Source of the DNA: Oscillospiraceae bacterium
Lineage (GTDB): Bacteria; Bacillota; Clostridia; Oscillospirales; Ruminococcaceae
Length of the DNA: 47,767 nucleotides
NCBI GenBank assembly: GCA_021199335.1
Contig: JAJQIG010000036.1
Coordinates: forward strand, 1-47,767
Direction of reading: 5' to 3'
The position numbers were made by a program, and so were the translations under genes. Positions 41,596 through 47,767 of this stretch are shown piece after piece. The notes beneath the pieces were generated by a model. That model searched no databases and was not told where the DNA came from. It saw only the letters and a list, made by a program, of their open reading frames with translations. Each line of letters begins with the position of its first letter. Positions within the stretch are counted from its first letter, which is position 1.

Positions 41596-42465
41596 ATGGC
41601 TAAAATAGTAAGGTCAATTTCAAAGGATGCGTCTGTTGTTGCAACGGCAATAGATGCAAAGGATATTGTTTCGGAAATTGAACGAATCCATAAACCGTCA
41701 GCGGTCGTTACAGCGGCGCTCGGAAGGCTTTCTGTTGCGGCGTCGCTTATGGGAATCGGATTAAAGGACAATGGCGATACCCTCACAATCCGCCTTAACG
41801 GCGACGGCCCTTCGGGAGCGCTTATTGCCGTTGCGGATGATAGGGGTAACGTAAAATCCTACGTAAGCAATCCAATCGTGGAAATACCGCTTAATCAATA
41901 CGGTAAGCTGGATGTTGCGGGGGCTGTGGGAAGGAACGGAACCCTGTCGGTGGTAAAGGATTTGGGACTCAAGGAGCCTTATTCGGGTCAGGTGCCCATT
42001 GTTTCGGGAGAAATTGCGGAGGATATAGCAAATTATTTTGCCGTAAGCGAGCAAATCCCGACCGTCTGCGGTCTGGGAGTGCTTGTTAACCCCGATTTGA
42101 GCGTCAAAGCGGCAGGCGGATACCTCATCCAGCTTCTTCCTTACGCAGATGAATCGTGCATAGATGTCCTCGAAAATAATGTAAAAACACTCCCATCGGT
42201 TACACAAATGCTAAGCTCAGGAGTTACTGCGGAGGAAATGTCGCTGAAGGTTCTTGAAGGACTTGAACCCAATGTTCTGGATGAGCTTGAATGCGCATAT
42301 AAATGTGATTGCAGCAGAGAACGTGTGGAAAAGGCTCTTATAAGCCTCGGCAGGGAGGAGCTTGGTAAAATGGCGGAGGAGGAAGAACAGGTCGAGGTAT
42401 GCTGCCATTTTTGCGATAAAAAATATTATTTTACAAGGGAAGAAATTTTGCTCTTAAAAAAATAA
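41596..42465 (+). CDS. hslO: Hsp33, redox-regulated chaperone
   Basis: Chaperone that becomes active on oxidation of its zinc-bound cysteines. From MAKIVRSISKDAS the protein has 289 residues, the usual size. The zinc motif is CDC followed 30 residues later by CHFC. GDGPSGALIAVAD and GQVPIVSGEIAEDIANYF are family segments. I chose the ATG at 41596 on homology. The upstream in-frame ATG at 41542 lies at the foot of the terminator hairpin. The GGAGG is 14 bases before the chosen start, longer than normal, so translation may be weak or controlled. Confidence 0.93.
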   Translation: MAKIVRSISKDASVVATAIDAKDIVSEIERIHKPSAVVTAALGRLSVAASLMGIGLKDNGDTLTIRLNGDGPSGALIAVADDRGNVKSYVSNPIVEIPLNQYGKLDVAGAVGRNGTLSVVKDLGLKEPYSGQVPIVSGEIAEDIANYFAVSEQIPTVCGLGVLVNPDLSVKAAGGYLIQLLPYADESCIDVLENNVKTLPSVTQMLSSGVTAEEMSLKVLEGLEPNVLDELECAYKCDCSRERVEKALISLGREELGKMAEEEEQVEVCCHFCDKKYYFTREEILLLKK

Positions 42466-42483
42466 AGTTTTTTAAAAAAACTA

Positions 42484-42512
42484 TTGACAAATCAGTTTTT
42501 ATAGTGTATAAT
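42484..42512 (+). promoter_or_regulatory. consensus promoter of the tRNA cluster
   Basis: TTGACA (42484-42489) and TATAAT (42507-42512) with a 17-base spacer, a perfect match. The first tRNA begins about 32 bases on. Confidence 0.92.
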
Positions 42513-42544
42513 AAATATCGTCGCTTGAGAATGCGGCGATGTGT

Positions 42545-42620
42545 GGGAGCATAGCTCAGCTGGGAGAGCATCTGCCTTACAAGCAGAGGGTCATAGGTTC
42601 GAGCCCTATTGTTCCCACCA
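42545..42620 (+). tRNA. tRNA-Val (anticodon TAC)
   Basis: Full cloverleaf of 76 bases. Acceptor GGGAGCA pairs with TGTTCCC, and A and CCA are encoded. Anticodon stem TCTGC/GCAGA holds loop CTTACAA, giving anticodon TAC. T-loop GGTTCGAGCC. First of four tRNAs in one transcript. Confidence 0.96.
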
Positions 42621-42624
42621 AAAT

Positions 42625-42701
42625 GGCCCGGTAGTTCAGTTGGTTAGAACGCCGCCCTGTCACGGCGGAGGTCGTGAGTTCGAGCCTCATCCGGGTCGCC
42701 A
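42625..42701 (+). tRNA. tRNA-Asp (anticodon GTC)
   Basis: A 77-base cloverleaf with acceptor GGCCCGG/CCGGGTC, discriminator G (identity element for Asp), encoded CCA, and anticodon loop CTGTCAC giving GTC. It starts four bases after tRNA-Val. Confidence 0.96.
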
Positions 42702-42704
42702 TTT

Positions 42705-42780
42705 GCGGATTTAGCTCATCTGGTAGAGCGCCACCTTGCCAAGGTGGAGGTAGCGAGTTCGAGCCTCGTAATCCGCTCCA
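42705..42780 (+). tRNA. tRNA-Gly (anticodon GCC)
   Basis: A 76-base cloverleaf with acceptor GCGGATT/AATCCGC, discriminator T, encoded CCA, and anticodon stem CCACC/GGTGG around TTGCCAA, giving GCC. Three bases separate it from tRNA-Asp. Confidence 0.96.
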
Positions 42781-42784
42781 ATGC

Positions 42785-42858
42785 GGCGCTATAGCCAAGT
42801 GGTAAGGCGTAGGTCTGCAACACCTTGATCCCCGGTTCAAATCCGGGTGGCGCCTCCA
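42785..42858 (+). tRNA. tRNA-Cys (anticodon GCA)
   Basis: A 74-base cloverleaf with acceptor GGCGCTA/TGGCGCC, discriminator T (Cys identity), encoded CCA, and anticodon loop CTGCAAC giving GCA. It is the last tRNA before the terminator. Confidence 0.95.
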
Positions 42859-42866
42859 GCATTAAG

Positions 42867-42909
42867 AAAAGTTCGTTTCTCTTTTCGGGAACGAACTTTT
42901 TGTTTTTTT
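42867..42909 (+). terminator. intrinsic terminator of the tRNA cluster
   Basis: AAAAGTTCGTTT pairs with GAACGAACTTTT around CTCTTTTCGG and is followed by TGTTTTTTT. It begins nine bases after tRNA-Cys. Confidence 0.92.
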
Positions 42910-42921
42910 GTCGAAAACCCC

Positions 42922-42950
42922 TTGATATATTGCGGGGAATAGTGTATAAT
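42922..42950 (+). promoter_or_regulatory. promoter of the SGNH hydrolase gene
   Basis: TTGATA (42922-42927) and TATAAT (42945-42950) with a 17-base spacer. It gives a short leader before the start at 42986. Confidence 0.85.
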
Positions 42951-42985
42951 AAAATAAGTTTTTGCAGAAGAGAAAGGTGCAGATA

Positions 42986-44086
42986 ATGCCAAGAAGAAAT
43001 TACTATTACAGCTCAGGAAGGGATAAGTCCTCGGCAGTGGTGGTTACTCTTAACGTAATTATTACCGTGCTGCTGGTTATAGTGCTTGCCCTGCTTGGAT
43101 TGTATGCCTATACATTTTTTTCGGGTAATAATCCGCTTGATAGATTCGGCTTAAAGCTTCCGTGGGAGTCCGATATCCAATCGGCATCAAGCGAACCCGT
43201 GGTTATAATCCCGTCCGAAACAGTTTCCGAAACAACTGCTGCCGCCCCCGCAACCGAATCATCCGCGACGGTTAATATCATTGTTACAGAGGCAGCTTCC
43301 TCCGAAACAACGGCGGAAACCGAGCCGAAATATACATCAACCGAGTATGATAAAGAATTTTTCGCAAATAGCCTCTTTATTGGTGACTCTATTTTTACAG
43401 GCTTTTCGGGTTTTGGGTATCTTTCCCCCGAAAATGTGTTTGCGCAGGTCGGCCTTAACCCCGAATCGGCTCTCACAAAGGAAATTGACGGGGTAACAGC
43501 CGTCGGAAAGGCTGAAGCAATGCAGCCCGATAGGATTTGTATCATGCTTGGAACGAACGGACTTGCATTTTTGAGCGCAGATTATATGTCCTCGGAAATG
43601 TCAAAACTTATAGACAGCCTTCGTGAGGTTTGCCCCAATACAGAGATTGTGATTTTGTCAATTCCGCCCGTAACGGAGGAGCATGAAAAGGAAAATCCCG
43701 AAAAAATTCCGGTGATTGTTGATTATAACTCTAAGCTGGAAGCGCTTGCTGAGGAAAAGGAATGCGTCTTTATCGATATTTTCACAATGCTTCAGGATGA
43801 GAACGGCTACCTTGCCGCCGATTATGCCGAAGCAGACGGTCTGCACTTCCTCGGAAAAGCATATGGCGTTGTCCTGAGCCGCATTCAGCATGAGCTTACC
43901 TATGTTGAAGACGGCGTTACCCAAAGCCCTGCGGAGGAAACACAGACAGAACTGTCCGATATTGATGCAATTGCCAATGTTTCCGTCACCGAAGCGCAGA
44001 CCACCGAAGCAGAGGTTACCGAAACGGTGGCGGTAGTTGTTCCGAGTATCGATACCTCTGCGGATACATCAGTTGTTCAGCAATAA
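42986..44086 (+). CDS. membrane-anchored SGNH/GDSL hydrolase
   Basis: A 366-residue extracytoplasmic hydrolase, probably an esterase acting on cell-wall or carbohydrate acyl groups. One N-terminal membrane helix (about 17-45) is followed by a Thr/Ser/Glu/Ala-rich linker to about residue 115. The SGNH domain has block I FIGDSIFTG with Ser135, block III MLGTNGLAF and block V DGLHFLG with Asp284 and His287. A second Thr/Glu-rich tail closes the protein. The start at 42986 has GAAAGG eight bases upstream. A DUF4358 lipoprotein gene follows by 18 bases, a pairing that suggests a shared envelope role. Confidence 0.88.
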   Translation: MPRRNYYYSSGRDKSSAVVVTLNVIITVLLVIVLALLGLYAYTFFSGNNPLDRFGLKLPWESDIQSASSEPVVIIPSETVSETTAAAPATESSATVNIIVTEAASSETTAETEPKYTSTEYDKEFFANSLFIGDSIFTGFSGFGYLSPENVFAQVGLNPESALTKEIDGVTAVGKAEAMQPDRICIMLGTNGLAFLSADYMSSEMSKLIDSLREVCPNTEIVILSIPPVTEEHEKENPEKIPVIVDYNSKLEALAEEKECVFIDIFTMLQDENGYLAADYAEADGLHFLGKAYGVVLSRIQHELTYVEDGVTQSPAEETQTELSDIDAIANVSVTEAQTTEAEVTETVAVVVPSIDTSADTSVVQQ

Positions 44087-44104
44087 AAGAAAGGAAGAAT
44101 AAAA

Positions 44105-44590
44105 ATGAAAATCAAAATCAGAATGGAAAAAATACTTGCCGCAATCGCACTTGTTTCAGCTATGCTTCTTTGCGCTTGCGGAGATACCGACAGCGAGCCG
44201 ACAAATGAGCCTGCCCCGTCCGATATTACCTCGGCAATAATGGCTGAGATAGAAATTCCGTCGGCGGTTGAAAAGGATAAGAATACAATCGGGGCATATT
44301 ATGATTTCGATATCGAGCAGGCGGAGGCAATTTCCGTGTTCATCTGCGGTTCGGGCGCATATCCCGATGAGCTTGCCGTTTTCAAAATGGATTCCTCCGA
44401 AGCGGCTGCAAGCGTTGCAGAAACAGCTCAGAAACGGCTTGACAGCCAAATTGAGCTTTATAAGGACTATACCCCCGATGAAATGTATAAGCTCGACAGC
44501 GCCGAGGTAACGGTTAAGGGCAATTATGTTATGCTCTTTATCTGTTCCGATAATGCAAGAGCGTCCGAAATTGCAAATGGTCTTTTTTAA
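44105..44590 (+). CDS. DUF4358 lipoprotein
   Basis: A 161-residue predicted lipoprotein. A signal peptide ends in LLCACGD, with lipidation probably at Cys25. The outer domain matches the DUF4358 pattern: an acidic start, then ISVFICGSGAYPDELAVFK (cited by GSGAYPDELAVFK) and later VKGNYVMLFICSDN. The function of the family is unknown. RBS AAAGGAAG. It is in one operon with the SGNH hydrolase. Confidence 0.85.
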   Translation: MKIKIRMEKILAAIALVSAMLLCACGDTDSEPTNEPAPSDITSAIMAEIEIPSAVEKDKNTIGAYYDFDIEQAEAISVFICGSGAYPDELAVFKMDSSEAAASVAETAQKRLDSQIELYKDYTPDEMYKLDSAEVTVKGNYVMLFICSDNARASEIANGLF

Positions 44591-44618
44591 CTTTTTAGAA
44601 AAAAATCACAAAAAATAC

Positions 44619-44647
44619 TTGTATTTTTTCTGAGTTTAGGGTATAAT
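44619..44647 (+). promoter_or_regulatory. promoter of ireB
   Basis: TTGTAT (44619-44624) and TATAAT (44642-44647) with a 17-base spacer, 94 bases before the start. An AT-only inverted repeat (AAAAAATAC/GTATTTTTT) overlaps the -35. Confidence 0.75.
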
Positions 44648-44741
44648 GATATTGTCAGCTTGAGTATATTAATATCAGAAGATTACGGAATGAAATGTTG
44701 CGCTCTGTCGCCGATTAAAGAAAGAAGGAGGGTCATATAAA

Positions 44742-44990
44742 ATGAATAATGAACAGACAATGACGTTTTCGGTCTATGAGGATAGTGAAGGCGAGCTTAA
44801 AAAGAATCTTACTTTGATATATGACGCACTTCGTGAAAAGGGATATAATCCCATTAATCAGATCGTGGGATATATTCTCTCAGAAGACCCGACATACATA
44901 ACAACATACAATAATGCGAGAAGTCTTATCCGCCATATAGATCGTGACGAGCTGCTGCAGGTGCTTGTTAAATCCTATTTGGGAGAATGA
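44742..44990 (+). CDS. ireB: IreB-family regulatory phosphoprotein (UPF0297)
   Basis: An 82-residue protein of the UPF0297/YrzL family. In Enterococcus the homologue IreB is phosphorylated on N-terminal threonines by the PASTA kinase IreK and affects cephalosporin resistance. Here the N-terminus has Thr6 and Thr8 in [11 protein letters not shown], then the conserved [29 protein letters not shown] supports the start. In many Firmicutes the gene stands next to ruvX; here it is alone between its own promoter and terminator. Confidence 0.94.
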   Translation: MNNEQTMTFSVYEDSEGELKKNLTLIYDALREKGYNPINQIVGYILSEDPTYITTYNNARSLIRHIDRDELLQVLVKSYLGE

Positions 44991-44993
44991 TTG

Positions 44994-45025
44994 ATGCGCT
45001 GTGATTATTTCATGGCGCATTTTTA
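44994..45025 (+). terminator. intrinsic terminator after ireB
   Basis: ATGCGCTGTGA pairs with TCATGGCGCAT (11 pairs, two G-U) and is followed by TTTTT. It starts four bases after the stop. Confidence 0.88.
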
Positions 45026-45093
45026 TTACAGATAAAGGTTATAATTTGTGATAAAACTGTAACCGATTTGTAGTGTTATTTCCTGCGGCACTG

Positions 45094-45102
45094 TGGTATA
45101 AT
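45094..45102 (+). promoter_or_regulatory. extended -10 promoter of the PdaA-type gene
   Basis: TGGTATAAT gives a TGn-extended -10 with a perfect TATAAT. No good -35 is found 16-18 bases upstream. The sequence does not look like a sigma-G promoter to my eye. Confidence 0.55.
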
Positions 45103-45185
45103 ATACTTGTGATAAATCTTATTTCGGGCTTTATAATAAGAATGTACGGTAAAAAACGTATAGTCTTTGAACGGAGCTTTGTTTA

Positions 45186-45995
45186 ATGAGATTCAAAAAA
45201 ATTATTGCAGGAATTGCGGCCGCTGCCATTTTGTGCGGCATTGGCTTTACGGCATCCGCCGAGGGTCGGCTTGCGGACAGCGATGTTTCGGAGCTTTATG
45301 GCTTGAACACGGAATCGCATGGCTACGGTCAGGGCGTTGAGTGTGACGAAGATAATTGTCCGACAGGCGCAAAAATGTTTAATGACGAATATAATGAGTA
45401 TGACAGCTATGCAGTTTTTGAAGATACAAAGGGTGTTTGCCTTACCTTTGACCAGGGCTATGAAAACGGCTATACTCCCTCAATTCTCGATACGCTTGAG
45501 GAAAAGAACGTCAAGGCGGTTTTCTTCCTAACAGGGGATTATGCGAAACGTAATAAAGACCTCGTGAAAAGAATGATTGACGAGGGGCATATTATAGGCA
45601 ATCACGGTATGAAACATGAATCCTTGCCGAGCCTTTCTCCTGAGGATGCGGCGGAGGAAATAATGTCGCTCCACGATTATGTAAAACAGGAGTACGGCTA
45701 TGAGATGACGTATTTTCGTCCTCCATGCGGCGAGTATTCGGAGCAGTCGATGGCTGTTTGCCAAAGATTGGGATATAAAACAATGCTCTGGAGCTTTGCA
45801 TACTGCGATTGGGACGTAAATAACCAGCCTGATGCCGCATCGGCATTGGAACGTGTTTCGGGAGCGGCTCATGACGGAGCGATTTACCTGCTGCATAGTG
45901 TGTCGGAAACCAATGCGGAAATTCTTCCGCAGGTTATTGATAATATCCGTAAACAAGGATATGATTTTGTTCTTCCAGCTTTCACAATCGGATAA
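45186..45995 (+). CDS. PdaA-type polysaccharide deacetylase (delta-lactam synthesis)
   Basis: A secreted NodB-fold deacetylase of 269 residues. In Bacillus PdaA removes acetyl from N-acetylmuramic acid on the way to muramic delta-lactam of spore cortex. Signal peptide to about residue 25 (ASAEG cleavage). LTFDQGYENGY with Asp89 is the PdaA form of motif 1. The zinc pair His140 and His144 lies in NHGMKH, where PdaA usually has NHSxxH. RPPCGEYS and LLHSVS supply the other catalytic motifs. RBS GGAG is nine bases before the ATG. Family membership is firm; spore role is inferred. Confidence 0.88.
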   Translation: MRFKKIIAGIAAAAILCGIGFTASAEGRLADSDVSELYGLNTESHGYGQGVECDEDNCPTGAKMFNDEYNEYDSYAVFEDTKGVCLTFDQGYENGYTPSILDTLEEKNVKAVFFLTGDYAKRNKDLVKRMIDEGHIIGNHGMKHESLPSLSPEDAAEEIMSLHDYVKQEYGYEMTYFRPPCGEYSEQSMAVCQRLGYKTMLWSFAYCDWDVNNQPDAASALERVSGAAHDGAIYLLHSVSETNAEILPQVIDNIRKQGYDFVLPAFTIG

Positions 45996-46086
45996 AACCG
46001 ATTTTGATTTACTGCATATCGATGCAGACGATGTGCAATCTGTTTTTGGGCGCAAATCTTTTTCGTGCCTCCTATTATTTCATTTT

Positions 46087-46124
46087 CGGGTAATCCCTCG
46101 CTAAAGGGTTTACCCGCTTTTTTT
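46087..46124 (+). terminator. intrinsic terminator after the PdaA-type gene
   Basis: CGGGTAA (46087-46093) pairs with TTACCCG (46110-46116), with an inner CCCT/AGGG, and is followed by C and seven T. Confidence 0.88.
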
Positions 46125-46128
46125 GCGT

Positions 46129-46172
46129 AAAAAGGGCGAAATTTACAACAATTGAAAGCTGTAAATTTCGCC
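46129..46172 (-). terminator. intrinsic terminator of the right-edge minus-strand operon
   Basis: A 13-bp perfect stem GGCGAAATTTACA/TGTAAATTTCGCC (46135-46147 with 46160-46172). On the minus strand it is followed by C then TTTTT, 22 bases past the stop at 46195. Only a broken T-run follows on the plus strand. Confidence 0.85.
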
Positions 46173-46194
46173 TTATGATTTTTATTTTGACTTA

Positions 46195-46872
46195 TTAAAC
46201 ATCACTCATGCTGCCGTGATAAGTGCCATCATCTTCGGCGGTTTTGTCACGAAGTCCGTTTGTAGTAAGAGTATCCGTGTTAAGGTCGTTCATGTTGCTG
46301 GGAAGAATAACCTCGGGCGTTTCCCTAAGACCTACAATTTCAGGGGACTCGATTTCTTCCTTTATTTCCACCGGCTTGGTTTTTTTGCCCATATTGCTGA
46401 AAAAATCATCCGCAGTGAGCGGCTGTGAGCCTTCCTCTTTTTGAACGGGAGGAGGGGTTTCAGCTTTTTTGCGTTCAAGGATCGACATATCGAGTGAGCT
46501 TTCGTCTGCATCGTTCATATTTCCGTGATAAGCGCCGTCATCCTCGGCTGCCTTGTCACGAAGCGCGGCTGTTGCCGATACAAGGTCGGAGGTATCAAGA
46601 TCATTCATGTTGCTTGGAAGAACTGCCTCGGGAGCTTCCCTAAGTCCCGTTATCTCAGGAATGTCAACTGTTTCCTTAACCTCAACTGGTTCAGCGGCAG
46701 GCTTTTTCTTACCCATGTCCTTAAAGAAATCATCGGGATTAACGGCAGCCTGCGGCGCAGATTTCTTCCCCATGTCCCTGAAAAAGTCGTCGGGATTGAC
46801 TGCGTTCTGCGGCTTCGGAGAGGAAACGGTGCTTGCGGGTTGCTTTTTGGGGGAGTCCTTTTTAAAAAACAT
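46195..46872 (-). CDS. unassigned acidic repeat protein with DDFFxxMGKK and MNDL motifs
   Basis: I do not recognise a family. The 225-residue protein has no signal peptide or membrane helix and looks largely disordered, with a basic start MFFKKDSPKK. Repeat A, [NA]-x-DDFFxxMGKK, occurs at residues 28-37, 47-56 and 155-164. A longer repeat B of about 50 residues occurs at about 72-127 and 177-225. It begins PEI[TV]GLRE[AT]PE and contains LPSNMNDL, LRDK and AEDDG[AT]YHG. Within it, M[NS]D[LA]xxxxL recurs at 89, 119 and 194, and the protein ends in MSDV. RBS AGAGG is eight bases before the ATG. The upstream gene, 27 bases away, shares the MNDL motif. Confidence 0.8.
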   Translation of the reverse strand: MFFKKDSPKKQPASTVSSPKPQNAVNPDDFFRDMGKKSAPQAAVNPDDFFKDMGKKKPAAEPVEVKETVDIPEITGLREAPEAVLPSNMNDLDTSDLVSATAALRDKAAEDDGAYHGNMNDADESSLDMSILERKKAETPPPVQKEEGSQPLTADDFFSNMGKKTKPVEIKEEIESPEIVGLRETPEVILPSNMNDLNTDTLTTNGLRDKTAEDDGTYHGSMSDV

Positions 46873-46899
46873 AATGATAACCTCTTTTTATTGTAATTT

Positions 46900-47767
46900 T
46901 TATTCGTCCATCTCGGAAAGAGTTACGTCAGAGGAAACAGAATCAAAGGTATAATTCGTGTCATCATCTTCATTCGGAGCATCGCAGCTGCCAAGAGAAT
47001 CGGTGTTAAGCGAATTTATGTCAATATCGTTCATGCCGTCATAATCGGCGGGACTATATTTTGACTCTTGACCGTAAAGTGAATCCATATTAAGATTTTC
47101 TGTGCTTAAATCGGACATTCCGCCGCCTTGAACAGCTGACATTACAGCTCCTGCTTCTTCTTCCGCCATAGGTACAGCGGATTCAGCAGGGCTTGCGTCA
47201 TTAACTCCTTCGTCCGACGTCGGAACAGGGTCTGCGTTGGAGGAATATCCATCGTTCACTGCATTGTCAGGGGAATCCGACTGCCCTTGACTGCTCGGAG
47301 GATTATATATGCTCTCGGGTTCTGTTTGGGGTATATAGGCTTCGGGAGAATTATTGTTATTGGCCTTTTTCCTTAAATAAATGAAAACAGCCGCCGAAAC
47401 TGCAATAACGATAAGTCCGATAACAAGGAAGATTGTACCGCTTTTGGTTGCCGCATCGGGGTCATACTCTTCAATCTGGTAAGGAACGATGTATTTGTTC
47501 ATTTCCGAATCATCGTAGGAATCAAACCATTCATTTTCTTTGAACCAGTCAATCATGAATTCACGCACATCCGATTCAAGCGGCTTAACCTTTCCTATAA
47601 TGAAATAGTCGTGCCAGTCTATATCCTCCTCGCCGCATAAGAAATCATATGTATCATCGCTGATTGCATCCAACATATAAGCCGAATCGGAATTTTTTAC
47701 AAGAATAGTTATAGGCAATACCGCACAAACCATTGAAAAACAGCAAGGAAAATGGTATAATATAGGT
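46900..47767 (-). CDS. unassigned membrane protein with MNDI-motif tail, start outside the window
   Basis: No family is recognised. An ATG at 47733 has no ribosome-binding site, and the frame stays open to the window edge, adding hydrophobic residues (PILYHFPCCFS) before MVCAVLPITILV. The real start therefore probably lies beyond the edge and the N-terminus is a membrane helix. Counting from the ATG, an outer region of about 85 residues is followed by a membrane helix at about 99-120 (IFLVIGLIVIAVSAAVFIYL), then RKK and a long acidic Ser/Asn/Asp-rich cytoplasmic tail. The tail holds MSDLSTENL (206-214) and MNDIDINSL (234-242), like the motif of the next protein. The topology is inferred. Confidence 0.75.
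   Translation of the reverse strand, partial: PILYHFPCCFSMVCAVLPITILVKNSDSAYMLDAISDDTYDFLCGEEDIDWHDYFIIGKVKPLESDVREFMIDWFKENEWFDSYDDSEMNKYIVPYQIEEYDPDAATKSGTIFLVIGLIVIAVSAAVFIYLRKKANNNNSPEAYIPQTEPESIYNPPSSQGQSDSPDNAVNDGYSSNADPVPTSDEGVNDASPAESAVPMAEEEAGAVMSAVQGGGMSDLSTENLNMDSLYGQESKYSPADYDGMNDIDINSLNTDSLGSCDAPNEDDDTNYTFDSVSSDVTLSEMDE

Noticed and set aside
42577-42840. An 87-codon minus-strand open frame across the tRNA cluster
   Set aside because: It is antisense to four well-formed tRNA genes; such frames are a common artefact of tRNA sequence.

Overview
The window reads as chromosomal DNA of a Gram-positive, probably endospore-forming clostridium. The gene content and neighbourhoods fit the Ruminococcaceae/Oscillospiraceae type, but that placement is inference, not a measured match. 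Support comes from Firmicutes-style gene order (tig-clpP-clpX-lon-ysxC; rplS-lepB-rbgA-rnhB-yraN; mltG next to a U32 protein; a pst-phoU-phoPR run), a SpoIVFB-type membrane protease, a PdaA-type deacetylase, an IreB-type protein, strong AGGAGG ribosome-binding sites, and many promoters close to TTGACA-17-TATAAT. I see no prophage, transposase, rRNA or CRISPR array.

Left part (1-16176), almost all on the minus strand. First comes a FecCD/BtuCD-type uptake operon (binding lipoprotein, permease, ATPase), then tRNA-Pro. A complete phosphate operon follows, read from 10103 down to 3561: pstS-pstC-pstA-pstB-phoU-phoP-phoR. Upstream of it lie an iron operon (feoA-feoB, a small Cys-rich FeoB partner, queH and a GH113-type glycosidase) and a GH13 alpha-glucosidase divergent from an AraC regulator.

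Middle part (16308-42465), plus strand. A housekeeping block covers dTMP kinase, a DUF2156 protein, a DJ-1 protein, 5-formyl-THF cyclo-ligase, MltG, a U32/TrhP-like protein, a SpoIVFB-like M50 protease with a small membrane partner, and the radical-SAM pair TIGR03960/TIGR03936. It continues with rplS, signal peptidase, RbgA, RNase HII, YraN, threonine synthase, a phosphoesterase, trigger factor, ClpP, ClpX, Lon, YsxC, LysA, YerC, a methyltransferase and Hsp33.

Right part (42484-47767). Four tRNA genes (Val, Asp, Gly, Cys) sit between a consensus promoter and a strong terminator. Then come a membrane-anchored SGNH hydrolase, a DUF4358 lipoprotein, IreB and PdaA. Two unassigned acidic repeat proteins on the minus strand run off the right edge.

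The most notable observations are: (1) PstS is encoded in circularly permuted order, with the family's C-terminal half first; (2) the two proteins at the right edge share a short repeated motif M[NS]D[LIA]xxxxL and one has two further classes of internal repeat; (3) a palindrome-dense element of about 130 bp lies between lysA and yerC; (4) a strong intrinsic terminator ends directly against the hsp33 ribosome-binding site; (5) lon and thrC have leaders with competing or long-range hairpins.
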